Source: Calditrichota bacterium
GTDB lineage: Bacteria; Calditrichota; Calditrichia; Calditrichales; Calditrichaceae
Reading direction: 5' to 3'
DNA length: 40,710 nucleotides
Assembly (NCBI GenBank): GCA_013151275.1
Contig: JAADIP010000237.1
Location: 1-40,710 of the forward strand
Under the pieces are notes generated by a model, which was given only the letters and a program-made list of their open reading frames with translations, had not been told where the DNA came from and made no database searches. Position 1 is the first letter of the stretch. The number at the start of each line of letters is the position of its first letter. Below are positions 1 through 7,884 of this stretch, one piece after another. A program made the position numbers and the translations under genes.

Positions 1-120
1 GAAGCATACAAACTTGAAATCGGGCTTCTGATTAATTTTGGTACAAGGAGATTAGAGTTTAAGAGAATAATAAACAGTCTTAACCGCAGATGAACGCTGA
101 TTAAATGATTTCGCTGATTA

Positions 121-643
121 ACATTACCCATTTGTGAATCAAAATAAACCTGTTATTCAAACAAAAATTACCGAACGCGTCGCTAATCTAAAAATCTGTG
201 TAATCCCGAAATCAGCGCCAACCTGCTGTTATGACAATTAATGCAGACTAAACGATCCCGCTGATTCTAAATGTGCGCCTAATCCCGAAATAAGCGTCAA
301 CCTGTATTCAGACAACGTTCTCTGATTAACATTCACCATTTGTGAATCAAAATAAACCTGTTATTCAAACAAAAATTACCGAACGCGCCGCTGATCTAAA
401 AATCTGCGTAATCTCAAAATCAGCGCCAATCTGCGATTCAGACAACTAATGCCGACTAAACGATCCCGCTGATTCTAAATGTGCGCCTAATCCCGAAATA
501 AGCGTCAACCTGTATTCAGATAACGTTCGCTGATTAACATTACCCATTTGTGAATCAAAATAAACCTGTTATTCAAACAAAAATTACCGAACGCGCCGCT
601 GATCTAAAAATCTGTGTAATCCCGAAATCAGCGCCAATCTGCG
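121..643. repeat. 208-bp tandem repeat, about 2.5 copies
   Basis: Three successive units begin at 121, 329 and 537, so the period is exactly 208 bp. The third unit stops after about 107 bp, close to the aminotransferase stop codon. The units differ by scattered substitutions, so the duplication is not brand new or is diverging. Each unit is built from shorter modules resembling ATCTGCG / AATCAGCG / CTGATTAA that also occur at 15480-15725 and 40396-40440. No ORF or conserved start site spans it. The 120 bp before it contain further CGCAGATGAACGCTGATT-type modules. Confidence 0.9.
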
Positions 644-655
644 GTCAATCAGCTC

Positions 656-2140
656 TTAATTTAAACCGTCTAAGGCTTTGTCCAGCCGCTTAAGAAAGTA
701 ATCCACTTCACTCCGAGAAATTATGGTCGGCGGTAAAAAGCGGATGAATGCTCCGGTGGAAAGGGAGACCTTTACTCCGTTTTTCGCCAGGGCTTCCTGC
801 GCTTTGTGCACGTTTTCCTCGCTTCCCAATGAAAAAGCGACCATCAGTCCCCGGCAGCGAATTTCGCCCATCACGGGATGTTTTTTCCGCAGCTCTTTAA
901 AGCCTTCGTAAAGCTGTCGGCTGCGATCGACGACGTTTTGTGTAACGTTCTTTTCGCGCATCTGTCGCGTGGCGATTAACGCCGCGGTCATAGCCATCGG
1001 ATTGCCGCCGAAAGTGGAGCCGTCGTAGCCGTGACGCATGGCATTGCCGATCTCTTTGCGCGCGACGACCGCGGTTACCGGGTAGCCCCCTCCAAATGAT
1101 TTTCCGATGACCATCAAATCGGGAACAACATCGTAGCTCATGCAGGCAAACCAGTCTCCTGCTTTTACGGCGGTTCGCCCGAATCCCGCTTGCACCTCGT
1201 CGTCAATAATCAATGCGCCTTTCTCCTTTGCCAATTGCCAGAGTCGATGAACAAATTCTGGATCGGCTGGTCGGTTGCCCGCTTCTTCTCCCTGCACCAA
1301 TTCAAGAATGATAATTTTCGCGCCGGTTTTTTCCATCAATTCTTCAACATTTTCGATATTGTTAAACTCCGCGAAATGCACCCAGTCCAGATTGTGCAGA
1401 CCGAAAGGTTTTCTGTATTTTTCGTTCCAGGTAACCGCTACCGCGCCGTGCGTTCTGCCGTGAAATCCGCCCTTAAACGCTATGACGTTAGTGGTTCCCG
1501 TAAAAGCTTTGGCAATTTTAAGGGCTTTGTCAACGGCTTCGCCGCCAGAGTTCTGCCAGTAAAATTGATCTAATCCTTCGGGCATCATGGAGTGGATTTC
1601 CTTGAGAAACCGGGCGCGGGCTATCTGGATGCGGTCTTCTTTCATTGAAATCAAAGTGCTTGCCTGATTAAAAAGACCGACCGCAATTTCGCGGTTTGCC
1701 ATGCCCAAATTTGTTGCGCTGTAATTGCTGTCCATATCCAGATACCATTTTCCTTTGGTGTCCATTATCCAGCATCCGTCGCCCTTTACGGGAATGATAT
1801 CTTCTTCGGGACGGGAAACGGGCATTTTGTATTGCCTGTGCAAATCAATGGCTTCGGCGGTGGAAATTTCGGAATATTCCAGTTGCTCAGCGATCCGTGC
1901 CAATTCATCCCTGCTTAAACCCGACCCGGTAAAATAATCGACAATAATATCCGCCTGAACTTCATTTAACGGCTGGCGCAAAGGAACATTCAAAAGAAGC
2001 GAATTTAGTTGATCAATGTGTTTTTCCGCTCTGTCTTGAAGCACGTTTTCAGTTACTTCGTGAATGCGTTCGAGCGTTGCGTTTGTACGCTCCGGATGCA
2101 ACGTGCGGTTGTAAACAATGGCGTCTCGAAGTTTTTGCAT
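656..2140 (-). CDS. Class-III pyridoxal-phosphate aminotransferase (acetylornithine/ornithine aminotransferase-like)
   Basis: A 494-residue fold-type I aminotransferase. The class-III core begins near residue 90. It shows the motif GGFHGRTHGA, the PLP-holding IIDDEVQAGFGRT segment, and the Schiff-base lysine in MVIGKSFGGGYP at about residue 347. Family members move an amino group from an omega-amino donor (ornithine, acetylornithine, GABA, lysine) to 2-oxoglutarate; the substrate cannot be read from sequence. An unusual helical extension of roughly 90 residues precedes the core, making the protein longer than a typical ArgD (about 400). The ATG start is supported by GGAGG about 10 bases upstream. 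The gene is monocistronic here, is divergent from cutA, and has no arginine or lysine pathway neighbours. Confident in the family, not in the substrate. Confidence 0.9.
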   Translation of the reverse strand: MQKLRDAIVYNRTLHPERTNATLERIHEVTENVLQDRAEKHIDQLNSLLLNVPLRQPLNEVQADIIVDYFTGSGLSRDELARIAEQLEYSEISTAEAIDLHRQYKMPVSRPEEDIIPVKGDGCWIMDTKGKWYLDMDSNYSATNLGMANREIAVGLFNQASTLISMKEDRIQIARARFLKEIHSMMPEGLDQFYWQNSGGEAVDKALKIAKAFTGTTNVIAFKGGFHGRTHGAVAVTWNEKYRKPFGLHNLDWVHFAEFNNIENVEELMEKTGAKIIILELVQGEEAGNRPADPEFVHRLWQLAKEKGALIIDDEVQAGFGRTAVKAGDWFACMSYDVVPDLMVIGKSFGGGYPVTAVVARKEIGNAMRHGYDGSTFGGNPMAMTAALIATRQMREKNVTQNVVDRSRQLYEGFKELRKKHPVMGEIRCRGLMVAFSLGSEENVHKAQEALAKNGVKVSLSTGAFIRFLPPTIISRSEVDYFLKRLDKALDGLN

Positions 2141-2539
2141 TGTATTTGGCTCCTCCGGAATTAGAAAGGTGAATGTTGAATTAAAATTGCAAAAAGTGTA
2201 CGGAATACTTATTCATATCGGTGTGATTTTATGCACTTATTTGTCGGGAAAAATAAATCGGGAAAAAACATGAGATATTTCTGTTTCGAGGCACTTTTTT
2301 AATTCCCGCAGTTAACGCCCGGAAGAGTCACCGGACATTCTTGAATTCTTGAAAATTTTTACGAAAACAATCAGCCGCTTCTGATTTCGGTTTCAGGTCT
2401 CGGGATTTTGGCAGGCAGCGCATCCGCTTTTTTGAAATTTATTAAACCATTTTTAAGATAAATCTTGCATCAAGAAATTTAAATTTGTAATCTTTAATTG
2501 TTTCTAAGAAAACCTCAAAATGAAAACGGTTTATTGATT
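2141..2539. other. Divergent intergenic region between aminotransferase and cutA
   Basis: About 400 bp without a credible gene. It contains the ribosome site of the minus-strand aminotransferase near 2151-2156 and a possible plus-strand promoter for the cutA operon at 2432-2459. A short in-frame TTG at 2498 could extend cutA by 14 residues, but the added residues are unlike the family. Confidence 0.6.
2432..2459 (+). promoter_or_regulatory. Possible sigma-70-like promoter of the cutA operon
   Basis: TTGAAA, a 16-base spacer, then TAAGAT. Both boxes are imperfect and the region is AT-rich, so chance matches are likely. It lies about 80 bp upstream of the first gene of a six-gene operon. Confidence 0.3.
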
Positions 2540-2860
2540 ATGGAGAAGGAAGTCGTCGTTTTTTGTACAGTTTCGGATGAAGCGCAGGCGGAATCCATTG
2601 CCCAAACGCTGGTGGAAGAGAAACTTGCGGCGTGTTGCAATATTGTTCCGCATTTAACTTCCGTTTATTTTTGGGAGGGTAAAATTCAAAAGGATTCCGA
2701 AGTATTGCTTATTATCAAAACATTATCTAAAGTTTACGCCTTGCTGGAAAAAAGAATAAAGGAATTGCATTCTTATCAGGTGCCCGAAATTATCGCGTTG
2801 GACATCAAGCAGGGAAACTCCGATTATCTGAAGTGGATTCATCAGGTGGTAAAACCATGA
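2540..2860 (+). CDS. cutA: CutA1 family divalent-cation tolerance protein
   Basis: A 106-residue protein covering the whole CutA1 fold, a trimeric ferredoxin-like protein related in shape to PII signalling proteins. Family hallmarks are visible: VVFCTVSDEAQAESIAQTLV at the N-terminus, EEKLAACCNIVP, SVYFWEGKI, and the C-terminal SYQVPEIIALDI followed by YLKWI. CutA was linked to copper tolerance in E. coli, but its general role is unsettled. I chose ATG 2540 rather than TTG 2498 because homology starts there; no strong Shine-Dalgarno precedes it. Its stop codon overlaps the next start (ATGA), and it leads a six-gene operon. Confidence 0.9.
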   Translation: MEKEVVVFCTVSDEAQAESIAQTLVEEKLAACCNIVPHLTSVYFWEGKIQKDSEVLLIIKTLSKVYALLEKRIKELHSYQVPEIIALDIKQGNSDYLKWIHQVVKP

Positions 2861-3744
2861 ATATCTCAAAAATAATTTTGGACAAAAAAGCGGATTCCTA
2901 TCGCATCACATTTAATTGTCTCGATGTTTTTGACGAAATTCTCGCGGCTCAAAAGAATTCGGATTTTAATCTTGAAACGATCTACGAAGAATTTCATGAC
3001 CTGGCAAAAACGGCGATTAAAGCGGAACCCAATAAAGTACTTATTCGTCGTGTTACCAATAATTTATTAAACCATTGTAAACGGGTTTTAAGTTCGGACA
3101 AGACGCCGGTTGAAATTCTGGAATCGGTTCGGGAAAAAATTCAGGCGGCGCGCAGGGAGATTGAACAAACGGCTCAGAAAATCGCCGTTATGGCTTCACG
3201 GGCAATCGCGCATACCAACCGGGTTCTGACAATGAGTAACGATTATCTTGTAATTAAAACGATTTTAGAAGCCGAAAAACAAAAGCGAAGATTTGAAGTT
3301 TTTGTCGTTAAAAGTGATCCGCCTGCCGAAGGGCTTGATTTAGCGGAATTTTTGGCAAAAAAGGGCGTTAAGACCACGGTGATCGCGGATTCGCAAATCG
3401 GTGTGTTTCTCCCTAAAATGAATTTGGTTTTTCTCGGTGCGGATCGGCTTTACGAAAAAGGATTTGTCCACAGAGCCGGAAGCCTTCCTTTATGCCTGAC
3501 GGCAAAATTTTATAATATCCCGGTCTATTTGTTATCCGAAACGCGAAGCATCCTTCTGGAAAAAGAACGCTCCGTGAAATATTATGATCAGGATAGCTCG
3601 GAAGTCTATGTCCCGAAAAATTCCGCTATTCAGGTAATGAATATTTATTACGAATCCACTCCTCTTGATCTGGTTTACAAAGTTGTTTGCGAAGACGGAA
3701 TTTTTGAAATGAAAGAATTTATCAGTTGGTATTTAATGGAGTAA
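2857..3744 (+). CDS. eIF2B-like / sugar-phosphate isomerase-superfamily protein, divergent
   Basis: A 295-residue member of the eIF2B alpha/beta/delta-MtnA-ribose-1,5-bisphosphate isomerase superfamily. It has a helical N-terminal half (about 1-115) and a Rossmann-like C-terminal half. Recognisable elements are a basic-helix segment near residues 112-125, the strand FEVFVVKSDPPAEGLDLAEF (about 147-166), and FLGADRLYEKG (about 192-202). That last element carries the aspartate used as a catalytic residue in MtnA-type isomerases (D196). The catalytic cysteine expected in the THC/THS-type loop is replaced: the local sequence is LTMSNDY, with Ser127 at that site. The substrate is therefore unknown and isomerase activity doubtful. 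ATG 2857 is preferred over GTG 2833: it overlaps the cutA stop as ATGA and has AGGTGG upstream. Confidence 0.75.
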   Translation: MNISKIILDKKADSYRITFNCLDVFDEILAAQKNSDFNLETIYEEFHDLAKTAIKAEPNKVLIRRVTNNLLNHCKRVLSSDKTPVEILESVREKIQAARREIEQTAQKIAVMASRAIAHTNRVLTMSNDYLVIKTILEAEKQKRRFEVFVVKSDPPAEGLDLAEFLAKKGVKTTVIADSQIGVFLPKMNLVFLGADRLYEKGFVHRAGSLPLCLTAKFYNIPVYLLSETRSILLEKERSVKYYDQDSSEVYVPKNSAIQVMNIYYESTPLDLVYKVVCEDGIFEMKEFISWYLME

Positions 3745-3748
3745 AAAT

Positions 3749-3955
3749 ATGTTATCCGGCACATTTATCGCGCAATTGAAAGATAAAAATTTAGTGGAAA
3801 TTCCGGCGGAAATTGTAAACAGGCTCGAACTCAAAGAAGGGGACAAAATTGAAGTTTCGGTGAAAAGAATTCGACCGGGCAGGCTTGAAATCAGAATATC
3901 AAAAAATCCCTTAACCCGATTAACCGATCTTATTCAGGAGTCTGAAAAGCGATGA
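3749..3955 (+). CDS. AbrB/MazE-fold (SpoVT-AbrB) small protein, antitoxin-like
   Basis: A 68-residue protein whose first 50 residues fit a swapped-hairpin AbrB-type DNA-binding domain: AQLKDKNLVEIPAEIVNRL, then LKEGDKIEVSV, then a basic strand RPGRLEIRIS. The last 15 or so residues form a charged tail that in MazE/VapB antitoxins wraps the toxin. The gene starts 4 bases after the eIF2B-like stop, with GGAG inside that stop region, and overlaps the following PIN gene by ATGA. This is the classical antitoxin-then-toxin order. Either an antitoxin/autorepressor or a general regulator is possible. Family confidence is moderate because the domain is short. Confidence 0.7.
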   Translation: MLSGTFIAQLKDKNLVEIPAEIVNRLELKEGDKIEVSVKRIRPGRLEIRISKNPLTRLTDLIQESEKR

Positions 3956-4392
3956 AAATAATGACCTGTTTTATCGATAGCTCCGCCTGGATCGCCATCA
4001 TTGACGGACAGGATCCCAACCATCAAAAGGCAAAACAATTTTTCGAATATCTGCTGGAAAGAGACGCTAAGCTGGTCACAAATAATTATATTATTGACGA
4101 AACCCTCGACGAACTTAAAAGGCGATTCGACGTGGATTTGTCCCTGAAATTTATGAAAATTATCGATGAAGCGATGCTGACCATAAATTTGCGCATGGAC
4201 TGGATTTCAAGGAGAATCCGGCGTTCGGCGCTGAATAATTTTTTACGTTCCAATAACAAAGACTTAAAACTAAAACATTTCTATATTAAAGAATCCATTA
4301 AACGCAAAAAGGTCGATATCATCTTTTCATTTGATCAAAATTTAAATGAATTCAATCTGCCTGTAATGCCTCAACTAAATCAGGGATTATGA
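3952..4392 (+). CDS. PIN-domain protein (VapC-like nuclease fold)
   Basis: A 146-residue PIN-domain protein. The first acidic residue lies in FIDSSAWIAI (D9), the second in NYIIDETLDEL (E50), and a distal one in IIFSFDQNLNEF (D128), followed by the usual LPV end strand. In VapC-type toxins a further aspartate normally sits about 19 residues before the last one. Here that stretch reads KHFYIKES, with no aspartate (E114 is the nearest acidic residue). Cleavage activity is therefore uncertain. PIN proteins usually cut tRNA, rRNA or mRNA. It overlaps the AbrB-like gene upstream (ATGA) and the next gene downstream by 4 bases. A second in-frame ATG lies 9 bases in. Confidence 0.75.
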   Translation: MKIMTCFIDSSAWIAIIDGQDPNHQKAKQFFEYLLERDAKLVTNNYIIDETLDELKRRFDVDLSLKFMKIIDEAMLTINLRMDWISRRIRRSALNNFLRSNNKDLKLKHFYIKESIKRKKVDIIFSFDQNLNEFNLPVMPQLNQGL

Positions 4393-5099
4393 ATCTATTA
4401 TTTTACAATACATTCGAGCTTAAACAAAACGCGTTCGTTTTTTTGTGCGGCGACGATTCCAGCGAGCTTTTGAGCAGCATCCTGGCAAGAGAAATTGCCG
4501 GACAGGGGCAAAAAGTACTGATCGCCTCCACCTTTCCGATCCCTTATCCGGTTGAAGGACAGATTCTGGTCAATATTGAACCTCAACTGCTAAGACAAAA
4601 ACTGACCTCCGATCCTTCGCCGATTATCTACTTATGCAGCGGAATCGAAAACGATCAACTGATTCCCATATCGCCGGATTTTTTCGAACAATTTCAATTA
4701 AGCCTAAACAAAGATATTCGAATAATAATATTCGTCAGAGAACTAACAAAAGAGTTGCTCGCTCAAAAGAACATAAAGCATAATTCTATTTTCATCACCG
4801 CTCTGAATTATCAAAAGGTAAACGAACAATTGAGCGGCTTTTTTAACGATCTTGAAAGCGAAAGCGAAGTCACGTTTACGGACGGGCTTAAATTGCACTG
4901 GGAAGCCATCGTCAAACAGAATTGTCCCGCCAGATTCTCCGGAGAAGATTCCGGGATGGAAAATCACGTTCTGTTTTTAAATCAGGTAAAATCAATCATT
5001 GACGAAAACAGGGTCATTCCCATCACCCGAAGCCTCGGCAATCTTTATGAGCGGGTATTTATCGGCGACATTAACGAATACAAGATAAGGGAAATTTAA
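4389..5099 (+). CDS. YqeC-like protein with eroded P-loop
   Basis: A 236-residue protein with faint but ordered resemblance to YqeC, the putative NTPase linked to selenium-dependent molybdenum hydroxylase maturation. An N-terminal strand and loop (FVFLCGDDSSELLSSI, residues about 16-31) sits where YqeC has a glycine/lysine P-loop. It is followed by REIAGQGQKVLIASTF (compare the family TTT-containing strand) and by IIYLCSGIENDQLIPISPDF (compare family VVAGGxxxxxKLxGL). The Walker-A lysine is absent. The C-terminal half is shorter than in YqeC. The strongest support is position: the next gene, overlapping by one base (TAATG), is YqeB-like. ATGA-type overlap with the PIN gene. Assignment is an inference from weak motifs plus context. 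Confidence 0.5.
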   Translation: MNLLFYNTFELKQNAFVFLCGDDSSELLSSILAREIAGQGQKVLIASTFPIPYPVEGQILVNIEPQLLRQKLTSDPSPIIYLCSGIENDQLIPISPDFFEQFQLSLNKDIRIIIFVRELTKELLAQKNIKHNSIFITALNYQKVNEQLSGFFNDLESESEVTFTDGLKLHWEAIVKQNCPARFSGEDSGMENHVLFLNQVKSIIDENRVIPITRSLGNLYERVFIGDINEYKIREI

Positions 5100-5929
5100 T
5101 GCGGTTTCCGGTCGTATTAATCTGCGGTACGGACGATCACAGCACAGCCTGCGCTCTGCGTCTTTTCAGAGCCGGATTCAGGATTATTTTAGCAGCTTTT
5201 CAGAATCCGGTCGATCTGCACCAGCATCGCACTTTTACACGAACCGTTTATTCTGGCTTTAGAACCATTGACGGCGTCACCGCAAGGACATTTAGTCATT
5301 GTATCGAAAAGAATCTCATTCCCATGGAAAGTTCGTTTGATCAGTATTTGCAATTCATGCTTAATAATAATGAAATCGCAACTCTGTTAATTGATGATCT
5401 GAAAACGGGTTATAAAATTCCTTGCGACTATGCGGTGAATATCGATTCCGCCGTTTTTCATAAAATTCAGCCTCATCTTAATGACGAGGTCCGTTTGGTT
5501 AGTATTAACTGCGACGAAGCGTCCGACTATTTGATTTCGACCCATTTTGCTTATGTGGGAAGGGTTATTTATCCTTTTGACGAAAATGCGGATGAGTTTA
5601 AAAAGTCCGATCTTTTTGAGAAAAAACCGACAACAGTGATCAACGCTCCGATTGAAGGGGTTTTTGTCGCTTCAAAGGAAATCAACCGCCCCATTCTGGA
5701 AAGAGAAGAAATTTGCAAAATCAATGATATTCCCATACTGTCGCCTGTTTGCGGCATAATTACGGGATTGATCAACAGCGGTTTAATGATTACGAGCGCC
5801 ACGCCGGTAGCCGAGATAAGTCCCAAAAAGATTACCTACGACGCCAGATTACTGCCTGTTGAATCGTTTGCCATTGCGGGCGGCGTTCTGGAGGCGATTA
5901 TTTTTGATTGGCGGCAAAAAACAAAATAA
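5099..5929 (+). CDS. YqeB/EF2563-like (selenium-dependent molybdenum hydroxylase system) protein
   Basis: A 276-residue protein resembling the EF2563/YqeB family. It has an N-terminal Rossmann-like motif CGTDDHSTACALRLFRAGF (family form is GAGDxATGxAxRLxRAGF), then HRTFTRTVYSG and GVTARTF, matching the family pattern RRTVAFxEAVYxG...GVTA. The middle has a VGRVIY element. The lipoyl-like second half (PIEGVFVASKEI...PILSPVCGIITGLINSGLMI) ends in AIAGGVLEAIIFDW, a strong family signature. The family's glycine-rich GPGF segment is not evident. Known members sit beside selenium/molybdenum hydroxylase genes; none is present here. It closes the cutA operon. Confidence 0.65.
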   Translation: MRFPVVLICGTDDHSTACALRLFRAGFRIILAAFQNPVDLHQHRTFTRTVYSGFRTIDGVTARTFSHCIEKNLIPMESSFDQYLQFMLNNNEIATLLIDDLKTGYKIPCDYAVNIDSAVFHKIQPHLNDEVRLVSINCDEASDYLISTHFAYVGRVIYPFDENADEFKKSDLFEKKPTTVINAPIEGVFVASKEINRPILEREEICKINDIPILSPVCGIITGLINSGLMITSATPVAEISPKKITYDARLLPVESFAIAGGVLEAIIFDWRQKTK

Positions 5930-6060
5930 CCTTTTTAATCTTGAGATAATGTTTGAAGTAAAGATCAATTCGGAAATTTTAATAAAGAAGCTCGGATTTT
6001 TTATTGAACCTTATCATAACCGATTTGTTGTTCCGCAATTTAAGACACGGAGGACATTAA

Positions 6061-7614
6061 ATGGCTGAACAGATGCTGCAATTTTTTACTCAGGCTCGCG
6101 ATTTTGTTTGGGGCGCGCCTTTATTGATTCTGCTTGTCGGCACCGGAATTTACCTTACCATTTTGTTGAAAGGAATTCAACTCCGGAGATTGGTTTATTC
6201 GCTGTATCTCGGACTTGTTAAGCGAAAAGAAGATTCGGATGAGCCGGGAGATATCAGCCATTTTCAGGCGTTAATGACCGCGCTTTCCGCCACCGTGGGA
6301 ACCGGGAATATTGCCGGCGTTGCCACCGCCATAACCGTGGGCGGTCCGGGAGCTCTTTTCTGGATGTGGATTACCGGTCTTTTCGGAATGGCTACCAAAT
6401 ACAGCGAAGCGATTCTTGCCGTTAAATACAGACAGGTGGATGAGAACGGCACCATGAGCGGCGGACCCATGTACTACATTCAAAACGGGCTGAAAATGCG
6501 CTGGCTTGGGATATTGTTCGCCATTTTTGCGGCTGTGGCTGCATTTGGCATCGGAAACATGGTTCAATCTAATTCGGTCGCCGAAGCCTTAAATTTGAGT
6601 TTTAATATTCCGCATGTCTATTCCGGTTTGGTTTTAATGCTCCTTACGGTGATGGTTATTATCGGAGGAATAAAAAGTATCGGCAAAGTAACCGGCTTTC
6701 TGGTTCCCGTAATGATCGTTTTTTATTTTATCAGCGCGTTTTTTATTATAATCATTCATCTGGATAAGATACCCGCAATTTTTGCTTTGATATTCAAAAG
6801 CGCTTTTACGGGGCAGGCGGCTCAGGGCGGATTTTTAGGCGCCACCGTGATGTTAACAATCCGCTGGGGAGTAAGCCGGGGCGTTTTTTCCAATGAATCC
6901 GGTCTGGGAAGTTCGCCAATCGCCGCCGCCGCAGCTATTACAAAACATCCGGCGACTCAGGCTCTGGTCTCCATGACACAAACGTTCATCGATACCATTG
7001 TAATTTGTACGATGACCGGACTGGTTATTCTGCTTTCCGGGCTGTGGACAAACGAACCGTTGGTTACCGGCGCGAAATTGACCTCGCAGGCGTTTAGCGC
7101 GTCGCTGCCTGTGGTTTCATGGCTGCCGGGTAATTATGGCGGACTTATTGTTTCTATCGGATTGGTTTTGTTTGCCTATTCAACTATTTTGGGCTGGAGC
7201 TACTACGGAGAAAAATCTTTGGAATTTATCACGGAAATAGGACCCAATGTTCGCCGCTTTGTCTCGTATTTGCTGATCGTTATTCTGATTGTGCCTTTCT
7301 TTATCGTACAAAATGTTCAGCAGGGAAGGACCATTTTAAGCGTATTTCTGATTTTGATCTATGTTTGGATTTTCATTCAGATAAGATCGAAAATTAAGAA
7401 GCCCGATTTAAAGACCATAACCGTCATGTATCGCGGCGCGTTTGGCGTGTATGTTTTGATCGGAACCGTGGCTCAATTGGAGCTTGTCTGGATAATGGCG
7501 GATGTTTTCAACGGATTAATGGCTTTTCCGAATTTGATCGGTTTGATCGGACTTTCGGGAATCGTATTAAAAGTGACGAATGATTATTTTAATGACAAAA
7601 AATTCAATAAATAA
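6061..7614 (+). CDS. AGCS family sodium:alanine/glycine symporter
   Basis: A 517-residue inner-membrane transporter of the alanine/glycine:cation symporter family (AlsT/DagA type), with about eleven hydrophobic segments. Signature sequences are clear: [51 protein letters not shown], and [17 protein letters not shown] in the middle. It couples Na+ entry to uptake of alanine or glycine. GGAGG at 6049-6053 sets the ATG start. It follows the YqeB-like gene after 131 bp, so it may be in the same transcript or have its own promoter. A 39-codon ORF at 5949-6068 that would overlap the start has no recognisable similarity. Confidence 0.95.
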   Translation: MAEQMLQFFTQARDFVWGAPLLILLVGTGIYLTILLKGIQLRRLVYSLYLGLVKRKEDSDEPGDISHFQALMTALSATVGTGNIAGVATAITVGGPGALFWMWITGLFGMATKYSEAILAVKYRQVDENGTMSGGPMYYIQNGLKMRWLGILFAIFAAVAAFGIGNMVQSNSVAEALNLSFNIPHVYSGLVLMLLTVMVIIGGIKSIGKVTGFLVPVMIVFYFISAFFIIIIHLDKIPAIFALIFKSAFTGQAAQGGFLGATVMLTIRWGVSRGVFSNESGLGSSPIAAAAAITKHPATQALVSMTQTFIDTIVICTMTGLVILLSGLWTNEPLVTGAKLTSQAFSASLPVVSWLPGNYGGLIVSIGLVLFAYSTILGWSYYGEKSLEFITEIGPNVRRFVSYLLIVILIVPFFIVQNVQQGRTILSVFLILIYVWIFIQIRSKIKKPDLKTITVMYRGAFGVYVLIGTVAQLELVWIMADVFNGLMAFPNLIGLIGLSGIVLKVTNDYFNDKKFNK

Positions 7615-7615
7615 T

Positions 7616-7644
7616 TTGACATGATTTTAATGAATTTTTATATT
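7616..7644 (+). promoter_or_regulatory. Sigma-70-like promoter of tRNA-Lys(TTT)
   Basis: Consensus TTGACA, a 17-base spacer, and TATATT, placed 23 bp before the mature tRNA 5' end. The -35 box begins two bases after the symporter stop codon (TAA 7612-7614). Confidence 0.8.
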
Positions 7645-7667
7645 AGAAGTCTTGTATTAAAACATAA

Positions 7668-7740
7668 GAGCCAGTAGCTCAGTCGGTAGAGCAGCGGCCT
7701 TTTAAGCCGTTGGTCCGGAGTTCGAGTCTCCGCTGGCTCA
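7668..7740 (+). tRNA. tRNA-Lys (anticodon TTT)
   Basis: A complete cloverleaf folds by hand. The acceptor stem GAGCCAG pairs with CTGGCTC, the D stem is GCTC/GAGC, the anticodon stem is GCGGC/GCCGT with loop CTTTTAA, the T stem is CGGAG/CTCCG with loop TTCGAGT, and A is the discriminator. CCA is not encoded. Position 8 is U (7675), the site that ThiI converts to 4-thiouridine. A consensus promoter lies upstream and a strong terminator downstream, so it is a single-gene unit. Confidence 0.97.
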
Positions 7741-7743
7741 CTG

Positions 7744-7780
7744 AAAAGCCTGCCAGGGTTAATCTTGCAGGCTTTTTTTA
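7744..7780 (+). terminator. Rho-independent terminator after tRNA-Lys(TTT)
   Basis: The arms AAAGCCTGC and GCAGGCTTT form a 9-bp stem around a 13-base loop, followed by a run of T at 7772-7778. It ends the tRNA transcript before the cysteine desulfurase gene. Confidence 0.85.
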
Positions 7781-7884
7781 TTTTGAAAAAGTGAATCGAT
7801 TGTCGTTTTCCAGTTTTATTTGTTCATTAAAGCGAATATGACGAAATTCTTACGGTTTGAATTAAACGAGGTTCCGAATTAACA

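Noticed and set aside
121-643. CRISPR-like array at the left end.
   Set aside because: The period is 208 bp with near-identical sequence throughout, so there are no unique spacers between short repeats, and no cas genes are present.
2833-2856. GTG start extending the eIF2B-like protein by eight residues.
   Set aside because: The ATG at 2857 has a better ribosome site and overlaps the cutA stop in the common ATGA manner; the extension would run deep into cutA.
5949-6068. A 39-codon ORF between the YqeB-like gene and the symporter.
   Set aside because: It overlaps the symporter start in another frame, has no good ribosome site and no recognised similarity.
7741-7884. tRNA-associated integration site after tRNA-Lys(TTT).
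   Set aside because: The sequence directly after the tRNA is a normal terminator followed by a housekeeping gene; no repeated tRNA 3' end or integrase is seen.
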